Assembly: GCF_014698115.1 (NCBI RefSeq) | Contig: NZ_JACJSJ010000077.1 | Span: 1-40,699, forward strand | From: Nostoc sp. FACHB-973 | Lineage (GTDB): Bacteria; Cyanobacteriota; Cyanobacteriia; Cyanobacteriales; Nostocaceae | Direction of reading: 5' to 3' | Length of the DNA: 40,699 nucleotides | Shown: positions 32,767 through 40,699 of the stretch, in pieces | Layout: each line of letters starts with the position of its first letter | How positions within the stretch are numbered: position 1 is the first letter of the stretch | Translations under genes and position numbers: made by a program | The notes under the pieces: generated by a model | Told to the model about the DNA's origin: nothing | Database searches by the model: none | What the model saw: only the letters and a program-made list of their open reading frames with translations

Positions 32767-33483
32767 ATGCAAACATTTTCAGCATCTTCCTCAATGCAGC
32801 TGTCTGTACCACCAAAACACTTTCAGCCAATGAAGATTGTCGCACTGGGGGACAGCTTAATATATGGATTTGGCGACCCGGAAAAAGGGGGTTGGATTGA
32901 GCAACTACGGCGATGGTGGATGTTGCCGGATAGTGCGGGTCATGTTCTTTATAATTTGGGGGTCAGGGGCGATCGCACGCAACAAGTAGCCCAAAGGCTA
33001 GAAGTTGAATTTCGCCATCGTGGTGAACTGCGAAATCGGGTTCCTGACTTGATTATTTTATCAGTAGGCGTCAATGACTCAGCACGTTTGACGCGTCCCG
33101 ATGGACGAATTTACACAGATTTCACCGTATTTGAAAAGGAAATCGCTTCTCTCTTAGATTTGGCACAGCAACTCTGTCCTGTGTTATTCGTGGGCATGGT
33201 GCCAGTTGATGAAGCTAAGATGCCATTTTTAGATTGTTTTTACTATAATCATGCAGATCAGTATCGTTACAAAGAAGCAACTTGCACTGCTTGTGATAAA
33301 CGGCAAATTCCCTATTTAGATATTTTTGATATGTGGATGGAACGCGGTGAAGCTTGGCGTCTCAAACGCTTGAGTGATGACGGACTTCATCCCAATACAC
33401 TAGGTTATCAAGCCTTGTTAGAAGATGTCATAAATTGGGATGCGATCGCAAGTTATCATTCTCTAAATTTGATTACCACCTAA
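32767..33483 (+). CDS. SGNH/GDSL-family hydrolase
   Basis: A 238-residue esterase-type protein. Block I GDS is in VALGDSLIYGFGD, block II Gly in NLGVRGDRT, block III Asn in LSVGVNDSA, block V Asp/His in SDDGLHPNTLGY. The Ser-Asp-His machinery is complete. No signal peptide is present. The ATG at 32767 gives a 21-residue extension before MKIVALGDSL (32830), which may be the real start. Likely substrates are esters of lipids or sugars; none can be named. A small membrane protein follows on the same strand. Confidence 0.88.
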   Translation: MQTFSASSSMQLSVPPKHFQPMKIVALGDSLIYGFGDPEKGGWIEQLRRWWMLPDSAGHVLYNLGVRGDRTQQVAQRLEVEFRHRGELRNRVPDLIILSVGVNDSARLTRPDGRIYTDFTVFEKEIASLLDLAQQLCPVLFVGMVPVDEAKMPFLDCFYYNHADQYRYKEATCTACDKRQIPYLDIFDMWMERGEAWRLKRLSDDGLHPNTLGYQALLEDVINWDAIASYHSLNLITT

Positions 33484-33494
33484 AACCGTGCCAA

Positions 33495-33570
33495 TTTTAG
33501 ATTTTGAATTTTGGATTTTGGATTGAAACAAAAATCCAAAATCTAAAATCTAAAATCTAAAATCTAAAAT
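33495..33570. repeat. Heptamer inverted repeat between two co-directional genes
   Basis: TTTTAGATTTTGAATTTTGG (33495-33514) continues as TTTTGGATT to 33524; the complementary arm AAAATCCAAAATCTAAAATC (33531-33550) continues in ATCTAAA heptamers to 33570. It would form a long AT-rich hairpin ending 7 bases before the next start codon. Confidence 0.75.
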
Positions 33571-33577
33571 TACTCCT

Positions 33578-34012
33578 ATGACACCAACTTTATTTGGCCG
33601 CTGGCAAACTCGATTATTATTACTGGCAACTGTAGGCGTACTCGTATCTTTACCCTTTGCAATTGGTTTGATTGGTTCTGGTGCTAACTCAGTTTATTTT
33701 TGGATACTTGGTTATGTTGCTATCTTTGGTTTAGGTTGGGATGTGCTTTATAACTATCTCCAAAAATTCCGCTGGGACAGAGATTGGCCGGCAGTTTATC
33801 AAGTTTTAGCTGGGATTTGGGAATTAATATTTGTATTTTGTGGAATTAAACTGTTTGGCTTCTTACCAATACCTTTACCTAAGGAAGAACTGTCAGCAAC
33901 AGATTTTTTATTGCACTATAGCGTCGTCTGGTTAGCAGTTTTTATTACTTCCCAAAGCCTGATGCGAATTATATTTCTCCGTTGGCGTTTCCGGGGTGGA
34001 GAGTGGTTGTAA
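33578..34012 (+). CDS. Conserved cyanobacterial membrane protein
   Basis: A 144-residue protein with four predicted membrane helices (about 10-32, 40-60, 76-97, 108-130). Charged loops carry YLQKFRWDRDWP, and the C-terminus RWRFRGGEWL is basic, which suggests both ends are cytoplasmic. I recognise it as a conserved hypothetical type but cannot name a family. It follows the SGNH hydrolase gene by 94 bases in the same direction, so an operon is possible. Confidence 0.7.
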   Translation: MTPTLFGRWQTRLLLLATVGVLVSLPFAIGLIGSGANSVYFWILGYVAIFGLGWDVLYNYLQKFRWDRDWPAVYQVLAGIWELIFVFCGIKLFGFLPIPLPKEELSATDFLLHYSVVWLAVFITSQSLMRIIFLRWRFRGGEWL

Positions 34013-34094
34013 TTTTTAATTGTTAATAGTTACATTTTATCTACGTTTCTAAATACTTGTGTCTGTAGCCGTGTCTTAGAGCAATTTTTAACAC

Positions 34095-34154
34095 AATAGA
34101 ATACAGATAATCGTAGGGGCGCACAGCTGTGCGCCCCTACCTTTGTATTCTATT
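34095..34154. repeat. MITE-like palindromic element, copy D
   Basis: AATAGAATACA (34095-34105) and TGTATTCTATT (34144-34154) flank a perfect 28-base palindrome (34113-34140), GTAGGGGCGCACAG / CTGTGCGCCCCTAC. The core equals that of copy A while the arms differ. Confidence 0.78.
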
Positions 34155-34242
34155 TGGCACTTATGAGGATTACTGTGCTAAAAAAATATATCTGTATTAT
34201 TATCTACCTTACTCAGATTTAATTTCTGCTCAATAAAATACA

Positions 34243-35532
34243 ATGTCAAATTTTGATCTGGTTATTCGACTCTTTCTACAACTCACGGTAATTTTAGCCA
34301 CTTGTCGCATAGTTACGATTTTAGGACGCCGCTATCTTGGTCAAACTGATGTTGTTTGCGAGATGATTGCAGGTGTGATGCTAGGGCCATCACTTCTAGG
34401 TTTGATTGCACCAGATTTCCAGCAATGGCTATTTCCCAAGCTGCCGATTATTACTGCTTTAGGAGACAAGATACCCAATCCATCGATGTCGATTTTATAT
34501 GCCATCAGTCAAATTGGATTGGCAATTTATATGTTTTTGATTGGTTTAGAGTTCAACACAAAACTCTTAAAACACCATATCAAAAGTGCTGGTTTGTTAT
34601 CTGCTGCCGGGATTATTACTCCTTTTATCTTAGGAGCGATCGCTTCTTTTTGGTTATACCACAATGGCAATTTCTTTCAATCAAAAGTAGTGCCTTGGTC
34701 GGCGGCTTTATATCTGGGCGCGTCGATGACAATCACGGCTTTTCCGATGTTAGCTCGGATTCTTTACGAGCGCGGACTTGCACAAACTCGCTTCGGGACT
34801 TTGGCTTTAGGCGCAGCATCGGTGGATGATGGAGTTGCTTGGTGTTTATTGGCGATCGTCCTTGCTAGTGTGAAAAATTCCATCAACATCGCCATCTTAG
34901 CAATTGGTGGTGGCATTTGCTACGTGCTTTTTGCTATTTTTATCGGGCAACGTGTACTTAAAGTCTTCACCCGCATGACAAAACGTGATGCAGGTGTGAG
35001 TAGACAAACTTTGACTTTATTCTTGATAGTTTTGATGTTTTGTGCATGGTTTACTGATATCACAGGTATCTATGCAATATTCGGTGCATTTGTGTTGGGA
35101 GCAGTAACACCACGCGGGGAATTCGCTCAACAAATTCGCCAATATACAGAATTTTTCACCACTTCTTTTTTGCTGCCGATATTTTTTGTGTTTTCTGGAT
35201 TGAACACACAAATCGGACTAGTAAACACACCTGCATTATGGGGAATTACCCTGTTAATTTTGGCGATCGCAATTATCGGTAAAGGCATTGCTTGTATGTT
35301 GGCAGCAAAATTAGCAGGAGAAAATTGGCGCGAATCAGCAACTATCGGCGCTCTGATGAATGCTCGCGGTTTAATGGAGTTAATCATCCTCAATATTGGT
35401 CTTGAACAAGGTATAATTACCCCCACTTTATTCACTATCATGGTTATTATGGCTGTAGTTACTACACTCATGGCATCACCCTTGATTGCCTTTTTGTTGC
35501 ACGGCACAAGCTATGATAAATCTACCGCTTAA
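34243..35532 (+). CDS. CPA2-family cation/proton antiporter
   Basis: A 429-residue, 12-13 helix Na+/H+ exchanger-type transporter. Family motifs: VVCEMIAGVMLGPSLLGL near the start, AIYMFLIGLEFNTKLLK, GASMTITAFPMLARIL, the paired acidic/Asp site in ASVDDGVAWCLLA, and ALMNARGLMELIILNIGLEQGI. It lacks a C-terminal cytoplasmic domain, unlike the next antiporter. Likely exchanges Na+ or K+ for protons across the plasma membrane. The two antiporters are about 410 bases apart and similar in sequence, probably an old duplication. Confidence 0.93.
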   Translation: MSNFDLVIRLFLQLTVILATCRIVTILGRRYLGQTDVVCEMIAGVMLGPSLLGLIAPDFQQWLFPKLPIITALGDKIPNPSMSILYAISQIGLAIYMFLIGLEFNTKLLKHHIKSAGLLSAAGIITPFILGAIASFWLYHNGNFFQSKVVPWSAALYLGASMTITAFPMLARILYERGLAQTRFGTLALGAASVDDGVAWCLLAIVLASVKNSINIAILAIGGGICYVLFAIFIGQRVLKVFTRMTKRDAGVSRQTLTLFLIVLMFCAWFTDITGIYAIFGAFVLGAVTPRGEFAQQIRQYTEFFTTSFLLPIFFVFSGLNTQIGLVNTPALWGITLLILAIAIIGKGIACMLAAKLAGENWRESATIGALMNARGLMELIILNIGLEQGIITPTLFTIMVIMAVVTTLMASPLIAFLLHGTSYDKSTA

Positions 35533-35944
35533 GTCAATCTCAATAGAAAATTAACAATCAATTCCTGATAATAATTACCTAATTATTAGGTAAATTATGA
35601 AGCTCTAACTAGTAAAAGCTAATAGTAGTACTGACAGCATTTTGCAATTGATTGGATTACACTAGTTCAGATTCCATACTTACCACTCCCTTTCCAACTA
35701 ACAGCAACTGACATCACAAACAAGCACAAATTAACCTTGGGTGATATTACAAACTTGACCGAATAATTCGTAATTCCTAATTAATCGTACAAGGCTATAA
35801 ATTGATTTATGCAGGTGTTAATGCCTGAATTTTGAATTCTGAATTTCTAATTTGTGTAGTCTCTCGGTAAGAGCAGGGGTTGACATTTTCCAGTCTTTTA
35901 AACAATTATCTTAGGGAAACCAGATAGTTACTCTTGAGGAAACC
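35533..35944. other. Gap between the two antiporter genes
   Basis: It contains a perfect 9+9 palindrome, TTACCTAATTATTAGGTAA (35575-35593), of terminator or operator kind. A short GAATTCTGAATTTC repeat is near 35835-35848. It ends with a Shine-Dalgarno-like CTTGAGGAAACC before the next ATG. No gene is supported. Confidence 0.5.
35575..35593. terminator. Perfect palindrome after the first antiporter
   Basis: TTACCTAAT-T-ATTAGGTAA lies 42 bases after the stop codon. The stem is AT-rich with no U-run, so an operator is as likely as a terminator. Confidence 0.35.
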
Positions 35945-38182
35945 ATGCACATAGTTATTCTCGTTCTGGTTGAGGTACTGATTGTTATTGGACTTTCACG
36001 GCTAGTAGGGCTAGGATTTCGTTCTATTAAGCAACCGCTGGTAATTGGTGAAATTGTCGCTGGGATTATGCTAGGCCCATCTTTATTTGGTTTAGTAGCT
36101 CCCCATGTAGCAGTTACCTTATTTCCACCAGAAACTATTCCTTTTCTAAATGTTTTGTCTCAGGTGGGACTAATATTTTTCATGTTTCTGATTGGGTTAG
36201 AACTAAATCCAAAATACCTCAGCGGTCAGCTAGAAGTGGCAGTTTTAACTTCTCATGTCAGTATTTTGGTGCCGTTTTCCTTAGGAACATTACTAGCGGT
36301 GGTGCTTTATCCTCTGGTTTCCAACGCTAGTGTATCGTTTACCGCCTTCGCCTTATTTTTGGGCGCGGCGATGTCGATTACTGCTTTTCCAGTGTTGGCA
36401 CGAATCATTACTGAGAGTAATTTACAAGGAACGCGCTTAGGAACGTTAGCGTTAACTTGTGCAGCGGTGGATGATGTCACAGCTTGGTGTTTATTAGCAG
36501 TAGCGATCGCTGTAGCTCGGACTGGCGATTTTGCTGGTGCAGTACCCACAATTATTGAAAGCATAGTCTACATCGGCTTCATGCTGACGGTGGGACGTTG
36601 GTTCCTCCAAGGACTTGCCAAACATTATCAGCGTGCGGGACGCCTCAGCCAATTAGTGTTAGCTGGGATTTACATGGCAGTGGTTGCATCTGCATTAATC
36701 ACTGAATTAATTGGCATTCACTTAATCTTTGGAGCATTTTTACTCGGCGCAGCAATGCCCAAAGATGAAGATTTAGTGCGGGAATTGGCAGTAAAAACCG
36801 AAGATTTTGTTCTAATATTCTTGCTGCCAATATTTTTTGCCTACAGTGGTTTGCGGACGCAGATTGGCTTGTTGAATCGTCCAGAATTATGGCTATTGTG
36901 TGCATTGGTTTTAGCAGTAGCGATCGTAGGTAAATATTTTGGCACTTATATCGCGGCTCGTGTCAGTGGCATTAATAAACGGGAAGCCTCGGCACTCGGT
37001 TGGTTAATGAATACTCGCGGCTTGACAGAGTTGATAGTGCTAAATATTGGTCTGGAATTAGGAGTAATTTCCCCGTTAATATTTACCATGCTGGTAATTA
37101 TGGCGCTGGTAACTACATTTATGACCTCGCCACTGTTGGAATGGACTTATCCGAAAAAGCTGATCAGGTTAGATTTAGTAGAACCGGAGTCAGAAGCAGA
37201 AACCGAAATAAATCTAGATACAGAACATATCACTGCTGAAAATGAAACTCACCCTCGTTCCTACCGGATTTTAGTACCAGTAGCTAATCCAAATACCCAA
37301 AAAGGTTTGGTACAGTTGGCAGTAGCCTTGGCGCAGCCCGCCGTAGGCATCGCTCTCAACTATCGACAACAGGCTGTTGTTCATCCCCTCAGCTTGATTG
37401 AATTTGAAGAAGATTATGCCTTTGAGAGTACCCCAGTTGAAGCAGATCGATTAATCGCCCAGCGCCGCCAGCAGCTACAAGAATTGATTAATACTCTCGA
37501 ACCTCCAGAAACACGCTCTTACGTGCATCCCATAGTTCGCACATCCAGCAATGTTGCACGGGAAACAGCACAGATTGCCGCATTAGACCAAGTTGATTTA
37601 ATTCTCGTGGGATGGCATCGCCCAGCCTTTAGTAGCAACCGCTTAGGGGGAAGAGTTGGTCAAATTCTTACTACTGCGCCAGTGGATGTAGCAGTGTTTG
37701 TAGACCGAGGAAGTGAGCGATTAGAAAGCTTGTTAGTGCCTTATTCTGCAAATATCCACGATGATTTAGCATTAATACTTGCTTTGAGACTGCTAATCAA
37801 TCATGAAACTTGTATGTTGCAGATTTTACACGTTTTACCAGAAAATCGCCTCAAAGATGAATTGAGTTATGAACTGGACATGATGATCGAGCAATTACCA
37901 AGTAGTGTACGCGATCGCATAGAAATTAAAGTTGTCCAAGCCCCAGATCCCATCCAAGCCGTAGTCGAAGCCTCGAAAAATGTAGACTTGACAATTGCCG
38001 GCACCAGTCGCACTTGGGGTATTGAGCGTCAAACCTTGGGAAGATATACAGACCAATTAGCCATTCAATGTCGCTCTTCCCTCTTGATTACCCGCCGGTA
38101 CAGTCAAGTCACTGCTCATCTGGCTTCCCTGATTCCTGAGGTTAGTAATCAAGAGCCAACAACTCAGGAGTTGAGATCGTGA
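35945..38182 (+). CDS. CPA2 cation/proton antiporter with C-terminal USP-like domain
   Basis: The 745-residue protein starts at an ATG with TTGAGGAAACC upstream. Residues 1-400 are the transporter: VIGEIVAGIMLGPSLFGL, GLIFFMFLIGLELNPKYL, GAAMSITAFPVLARI, TCAAVDDVTAWCLLA, WLMNTRGLTELIVLNIGLELG. Residues 435-725 form a cytoplasmic region with universal-stress-protein features: YRILVPVANPNTQKG, LILVGWHRP, and VDLTIAGTSRTWGIE. The second half may bind nucleotides and regulate transport. Residues 462-469 are encoded by an inserted 24-base repeat, in frame. The stop codon overlaps the GTG start of the next gene. Confidence 0.93.
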   Translation: MHIVILVLVEVLIVIGLSRLVGLGFRSIKQPLVIGEIVAGIMLGPSLFGLVAPHVAVTLFPPETIPFLNVLSQVGLIFFMFLIGLELNPKYLSGQLEVAVLTSHVSILVPFSLGTLLAVVLYPLVSNASVSFTAFALFLGAAMSITAFPVLARIITESNLQGTRLGTLALTCAAVDDVTAWCLLAVAIAVARTGDFAGAVPTIIESIVYIGFMLTVGRWFLQGLAKHYQRAGRLSQLVLAGIYMAVVASALITELIGIHLIFGAFLLGAAMPKDEDLVRELAVKTEDFVLIFLLPIFFAYSGLRTQIGLLNRPELWLLCALVLAVAIVGKYFGTYIAARVSGINKREASALGWLMNTRGLTELIVLNIGLELGVISPLIFTMLVIMALVTTFMTSPLLEWTYPKKLIRLDLVEPESEAETEINLDTEHITAENETHPRSYRILVPVANPNTQKGLVQLAVALAQPAVGIALNYRQQAVVHPLSLIEFEEDYAFESTPVEADRLIAQRRQQLQELINTLEPPETRSYVHPIVRTSSNVARETAQIAALDQVDLILVGWHRPAFSSNRLGGRVGQILTTAPVDVAVFVDRGSERLESLLVPYSANIHDDLALILALRLLINHETCMLQILHVLPENRLKDELSYELDMMIEQLPSSVRDRIEIKVVQAPDPIQAVVEASKNVDLTIAGTSRTWGIERQTLGRYTDQLAIQCRSSLLITRRYSQVTAHLASLIPEVSNQEPTTQELRS
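37330..37353 (+). repeat. 24-base dispersed repeat inside the antiporter gene
   Basis: GGCGCAGCCCGCCGTAGG followed by CATCGC matches the intergenic repeat at 32314-32337 at 20 of 24 positions. It adds eight codons (reading AQPAVGIA) between ...LAVAL and LNYRQQ, leaving the frame intact. Confidence 0.75.
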
Positions 38183-38688
38183 ATCATTTCAACTTCAAAT
38201 CTTTAGCTTTTTACGGAGTAGCCATCAGTTCAGTGCTACTGCTGTTTAAAGCTGTCACAGTTTATGGGGAAAGCAATCTCAAAGCTCCGCCTAAGGTTAG
38301 CGATCGCTATCGTCTAACACTAGCTGAAAATTTGCCCAACTGTGAAAAATCAGACACCCTGACATTAAATATTCAGCAGTCAGGTATTTACTTAAATGCC
38401 TCTATATTACCAGCAAACGCTAACGACGATATTGACGAAAAGCACTCTCTGACAGGCATCTTGAAAAATCAACAGTTAAATTTATCTGGGAAAATTAATA
38501 GATCAATCCTTTGTAATATCCCTGACTCCCAGAACGATCCTCTTAACTCAGTCACAATTCAAATGCAACTAGCAGAGAGAGGTAGTATACCAGGGCAATT
38601 AACTCTCAATGGCATCCCACAAACTCTAAAATTTACTGCTGTGCCAGAAAAAATTGAGGAAAAATCTCAGAAGTCCAACAATCATTAG
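38179..38688 (+). CDS. Secreted protein of unknown function, coupled to the antiporter
   Basis: A 169-residue protein starting with GTG that overlaps the antiporter stop codon (GTGA). This strongly suggests translational coupling. The N-terminus is a signal peptide (hydrophobic core about 9-28, likely cleavage after VYGES). The mature part has Cys54 and Cys111, a possible disulfide, and beta-rich sequence (LTLNIQQSGIYLNASIL; GSIPGQLTLNGIPQTLKF). No family is recognised. Coupling implies a periplasmic partner of the antiporter or shared regulation. Confidence 0.7.
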   Translation: MNHFNFKSLAFYGVAISSVLLLFKAVTVYGESNLKAPPKVSDRYRLTLAENLPNCEKSDTLTLNIQQSGIYLNASILPANANDDIDEKHSLTGILKNQQLNLSGKINRSILCNIPDSQNDPLNSVTIQMQLAERGSIPGQLTLNGIPQTLKFTAVPEKIEEKSQKSNNH

Positions 38689-38938
38689 AGCATTGGGGGT
38701 GCTGTTAGCGGTAGCGGGGCATTTAGCCCGTGCTGAGTGAAGAGTTTTTTCTTCCTAATCTCCTCCTACCCACTGCTCCCTCAATTATCCACAACTTCAC
38801 TCTCAAAGCCAAGCCAAGAGCTTTTTTTAATTCTGACTTCTGAATTCTGAATTCTGCTATCAAAAGTTAAAAGTATAATTTAATTCATAGCTTATACTAG
38901 AAATTCCTCAGAACTCAATATCAAAGGCATAATTAAAA
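38689..38938. repeat. Intergenic gap with heptamer repeats
   Basis: TTCTGACTTCTGAATTCTGA repeats at about 38830-38849 are the only structured part. The rest carries no supported gene. Confidence 0.5.
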
Positions 38939-39799
38939 ATGGCTCAGAGATTAAAGACCTGGGATTGCCACTGGAGCAAACAGCTACTTAGCTTCAGTGT
39001 ATTTGGTTTTTATGCAGCGATCGCCCTTGAAACTTCCACCATTGCTGCTACACCAGTGGCAAAGCTAGATAATTGGCGTTTTTTCCCCAAAACACAGCAG
39101 CTCGAAATCACTCTCTCAACAGCCACAACCCCTCGTTATTTCTACTTAGCTCAACCACCTCGCCTGGTTGTAGATTTACCGAATACTAAATTGGGCAATA
39201 TTACCACCCAACAAAATTATTCTGGAGCCATCAAAAGCATTCGTGTTTCTCAACTCAATGAAAACGCCACACGTATTGTTCTAGATTTAGCACCAGGAAC
39301 TGTTTTAAATCCCAAACAGGTACAACTGCAACCACTTTCCCGAAAAAACCCCACTCGCTGGGTATTACGTCCTATCATTTCTGGTAGAAGCACTGCCGTA
39401 AAACCGGCAAACTCAGCACCCTCATCCAAAAAACCACCTCAAACACCGCCTACTAAGCTGCCCGTAATTACTACTAACTCACAACCGCCTACTAATCTAC
39501 CCGTAATTACTCCTGACTCACAACCGCCCCTACTCACAGCTCCGCCTATATCAAGTCAGCTACCCTCAACAACTATCACTAACTCAACTCAACCTTTTGT
39601 AACTGTACCTCCCCTGACCCCCAATACACCCTCTCAACAACCCAGTTTTATTCTTCCCCCTCCTTCTTTCCCAAATCAACCCGGTACATTGAATAGCATT
39701 CCTACTTTCGGTGTCTCTGAATTTCCAGTCCCAACAGCCCCCAATGTTCGCAACCCCCAAGTCATTGAGTTTGGCCAGCCGCTTCCTAAAAGTAGATAG
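38939..39799 (+). CDS. AMIN-domain envelope protein with proline-rich tail
   Basis: A 286-residue exported protein. The signal segment is at about 18-40 (SFSVFGFYAAIALETSTIAA). An AMIN domain follows at about 45-140 (LDNWRFFPKTQQLEITLST, RLVVDLPNT, IKSIRVSQLNENATRIVLDL), a module that anchors proteins to peptidoglycan or to outer-membrane secretion complexes. The last 130 residues are Pro/Thr/Ser-rich and unstructured, with a 13-residue duplication (PTKLPVITTNSQP / PTNLPVITPDSQP, 39-base DNA repeat at 39449-39526). No amidase catalytic domain is attached, so it is a binding or scaffold protein rather than AmiC. Confidence 0.85.
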   Translation: MAQRLKTWDCHWSKQLLSFSVFGFYAAIALETSTIAATPVAKLDNWRFFPKTQQLEITLSTATTPRYFYLAQPPRLVVDLPNTKLGNITTQQNYSGAIKSIRVSQLNENATRIVLDLAPGTVLNPKQVQLQPLSRKNPTRWVLRPIISGRSTAVKPANSAPSSKKPPQTPPTKLPVITTNSQPPTNLPVITPDSQPPLLTAPPISSQLPSTTITNSTQPFVTVPPLTPNTPSQQPSFILPPPSFPNQPGTLNSIPTFGVSEFPVPTAPNVRNPQVIEFGQPLPKSR

Positions 39800-39890
39800 G
39801 GAGTGGGGAGTGGGGAGTGGGGAGATAAGGGAGCAGGGGAGGCAGGGGGAGAAATAACCAATGCCCAATGCCCCATGCCCCATACCCAAA
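39797..39890. repeat. Heptamer repeats between convergent genes
   Basis: GGGGAGT units (39799-39822) and GGGAGCAGGGGAGGCAGG are followed by the complementary-type AATGCCC/AATGCCCCATGCCCC units at about 39860-39884. The tract lies in the gap between AMIN-domain and DUF3172 genes. Confidence 0.75.
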
Positions 39891-39891
39891 T

Positions 39892-40431
39892 CTAAAATCT
39901 ATCCGTTTCCTGAGGTGTTCCAACTGCTCCTGGTTGAGCTGTGAAGAAGTTTTGAGCAGCTTCATTCTGATATATGCATCTAATATCAGGTTTGTCACTG
40001 TCCAAGTTACCCGTAAAACCAAACGTGTTTAAGCGATTCTTGCAATCTCTTACTTGGTCAGATGTCACCAGTTTACGTTGCTCTAAAAGTGCCCAGTTAT
40101 TTTGTCGGATCACGCATCCAGGACGCATACTCGGCTGAGAAACATAGACATTGAAGGGGTTGAGAGTCACGAACAGTCTAGCGTCCATCACCATCGCACT
40201 TGCCCCATACTGCACACAAATCTCAGGATTCGGTGCTTTGGTATCAATGAATTCACGGGAAGCCACATTTGATGGAGCTAACGTGGTTGTAGAACTAAAA
40301 GCAATGCCAATGCCAATTCCCAAAATTAGCACCCCTCCCATAATTGCAATAGTGAAGAGGTTAAACATAGGGGATTGGAAAGCAGAGGGTTTAGAAGTAG
40401 TAGCCGATCTACCAGTAGATTTACGTCTCAT
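39892..40431 (-). CDS. DUF3172 family protein
   Basis: A 179-residue protein with a basic N-terminus (MRRKSTGRSATTSK), one membrane segment at about 25-46 (LFTIAIMGGVLILGIGIGIAF) and a soluble domain with NPEICVQYGASAMVMDARLFVTLNPFNVYVSQPSMRPGC split as NPEICVQYGASAMVMDA and RLFVTLNPFNVYVSQP. Cysteines at about 72, 104, 129 and 151 could form disulfides. It matches, from memory, the DUF3172 family of cyanobacteria and plants. The function is unknown. It is convergent with the AMIN-domain gene. Confidence 0.78.
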   Translation of the reverse strand: MRRKSTGRSATTSKPSAFQSPMFNLFTIAIMGGVLILGIGIGIAFSSTTTLAPSNVASREFIDTKAPNPEICVQYGASAMVMDARLFVTLNPFNVYVSQPSMRPGCVIRQNNWALLEQRKLVTSDQVRDCKNRLNTFGFTGNLDSDKPDIRCIYQNEAAQNFFTAQPGAVGTPQETDRF

Positions 40432-40699
40432 TGTTGCTTAATCACCTTCACGCCAATTGGGCAGGGAGTGTTCTAAAGTTTTCTCCCTCTTTCAGTATGC
40501 CTAGTCTTAATTGTAATTGCCTCGGACTGTCTGTGTAATACTCTTGTTAAATCGGTAAAATCGCCAGTTATCTAGATCTCTAGATATAAGTAGGTAGGCA
40601 GAAAAATTTATAGGTATGTAACGAAAATTTAACCAGAGCAATTAAAGTTAAATTTTACACGCTGAGTACTGTAGTTACCTTTCTGTCCCCTAGCTTTAA
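40432..40699. other. Terminal intergenic sequence
   Basis: It should carry the promoter of the minus-strand DUF3172 gene. An ATCTAGATCTCTAGATAT palindrome-like cluster lies at about 40570-40587. No gene is seen. Confidence 0.35.

Overview
The window looks like chromosome from a filamentous, heterocyst-type cyanobacterium of the Nostoc/Anabaena group. The octamer GCGATCGC (HIP1) is scattered throughout. Intergenic gaps are full of the tandem heptamer repeats and short palindromic repeats typical of Nostocales. NtcA is essentially the Anabaena/Nostoc protein. No rRNA, tRNA or CRISPR array was seen. Calls rest on reading motifs; no database was searched.

Layout. 0.4-8.4 kb is a core block: an outer-membrane polysaccharide export protein, an ABC-2 type ATPase, hisB and fabI on the minus strand, then ntcA, a DUF3084 coiled-coil membrane protein and a YqgF/RNase H-fold protein on the plus strand. 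As I recall, this order is conserved in Anabaena. 8.4-15.2 kb is mixed: a small DUF3146-like protein, an aldo/keto reductase, a secreted protein with the EndoU (XendoU) ribonuclease signature, a GNAT acetyltransferase, a Crp/Fnr regulator and a TPR-GT41 (SPINDLY/OGT-like) glycosyltransferase.

15.2-20.6 kb is an AT-rich accessory segment. It begins with a decayed integrase fragment and ends with a strong inverted repeat. It carries a ParG-like ribbon-helix-helix protein, a 1065-residue Ser/Thr kinase whose first 85 residues look like Effector-Associated Domain 1 and whose tail is nine TPRs, and a TerB-DnaJ protein. This is the best candidate for an undescribed conflict or signalling system. 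20.6-29.3 kb holds an amidase, a membrane protein with a duplicated C-terminal module, a 13-ankyrin protein, DUF4079 and DUF1997 proteins, an atypical SDR and a Uma2-family endonuclease.

29.3-32.3 kb is a second conflict-like locus: a STAND/NACHT ATPase whose WD40 tail is frameshifted and mostly lost, divergent from a small two-TM protein resembling the cyanobacterial TRADD-N-associated membrane domain. 32.3-40.7 kb has a 21-bp minisatellite, an SGNH hydrolase, two CPA2 cation/proton antiporters (the second with a USP-like tail and a translationally coupled secreted protein), an AMIN-domain envelope protein and a DUF3172 protein.

A theme across the window is repeats invading or extending genes. 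A 24-nt repeat sits in frame inside the second antiporter. A composite repeat lies in the linker of the TPR-GT41 protein. Heptamer repeats form the end of the YqgF-like protein and of the WD40 remnant.
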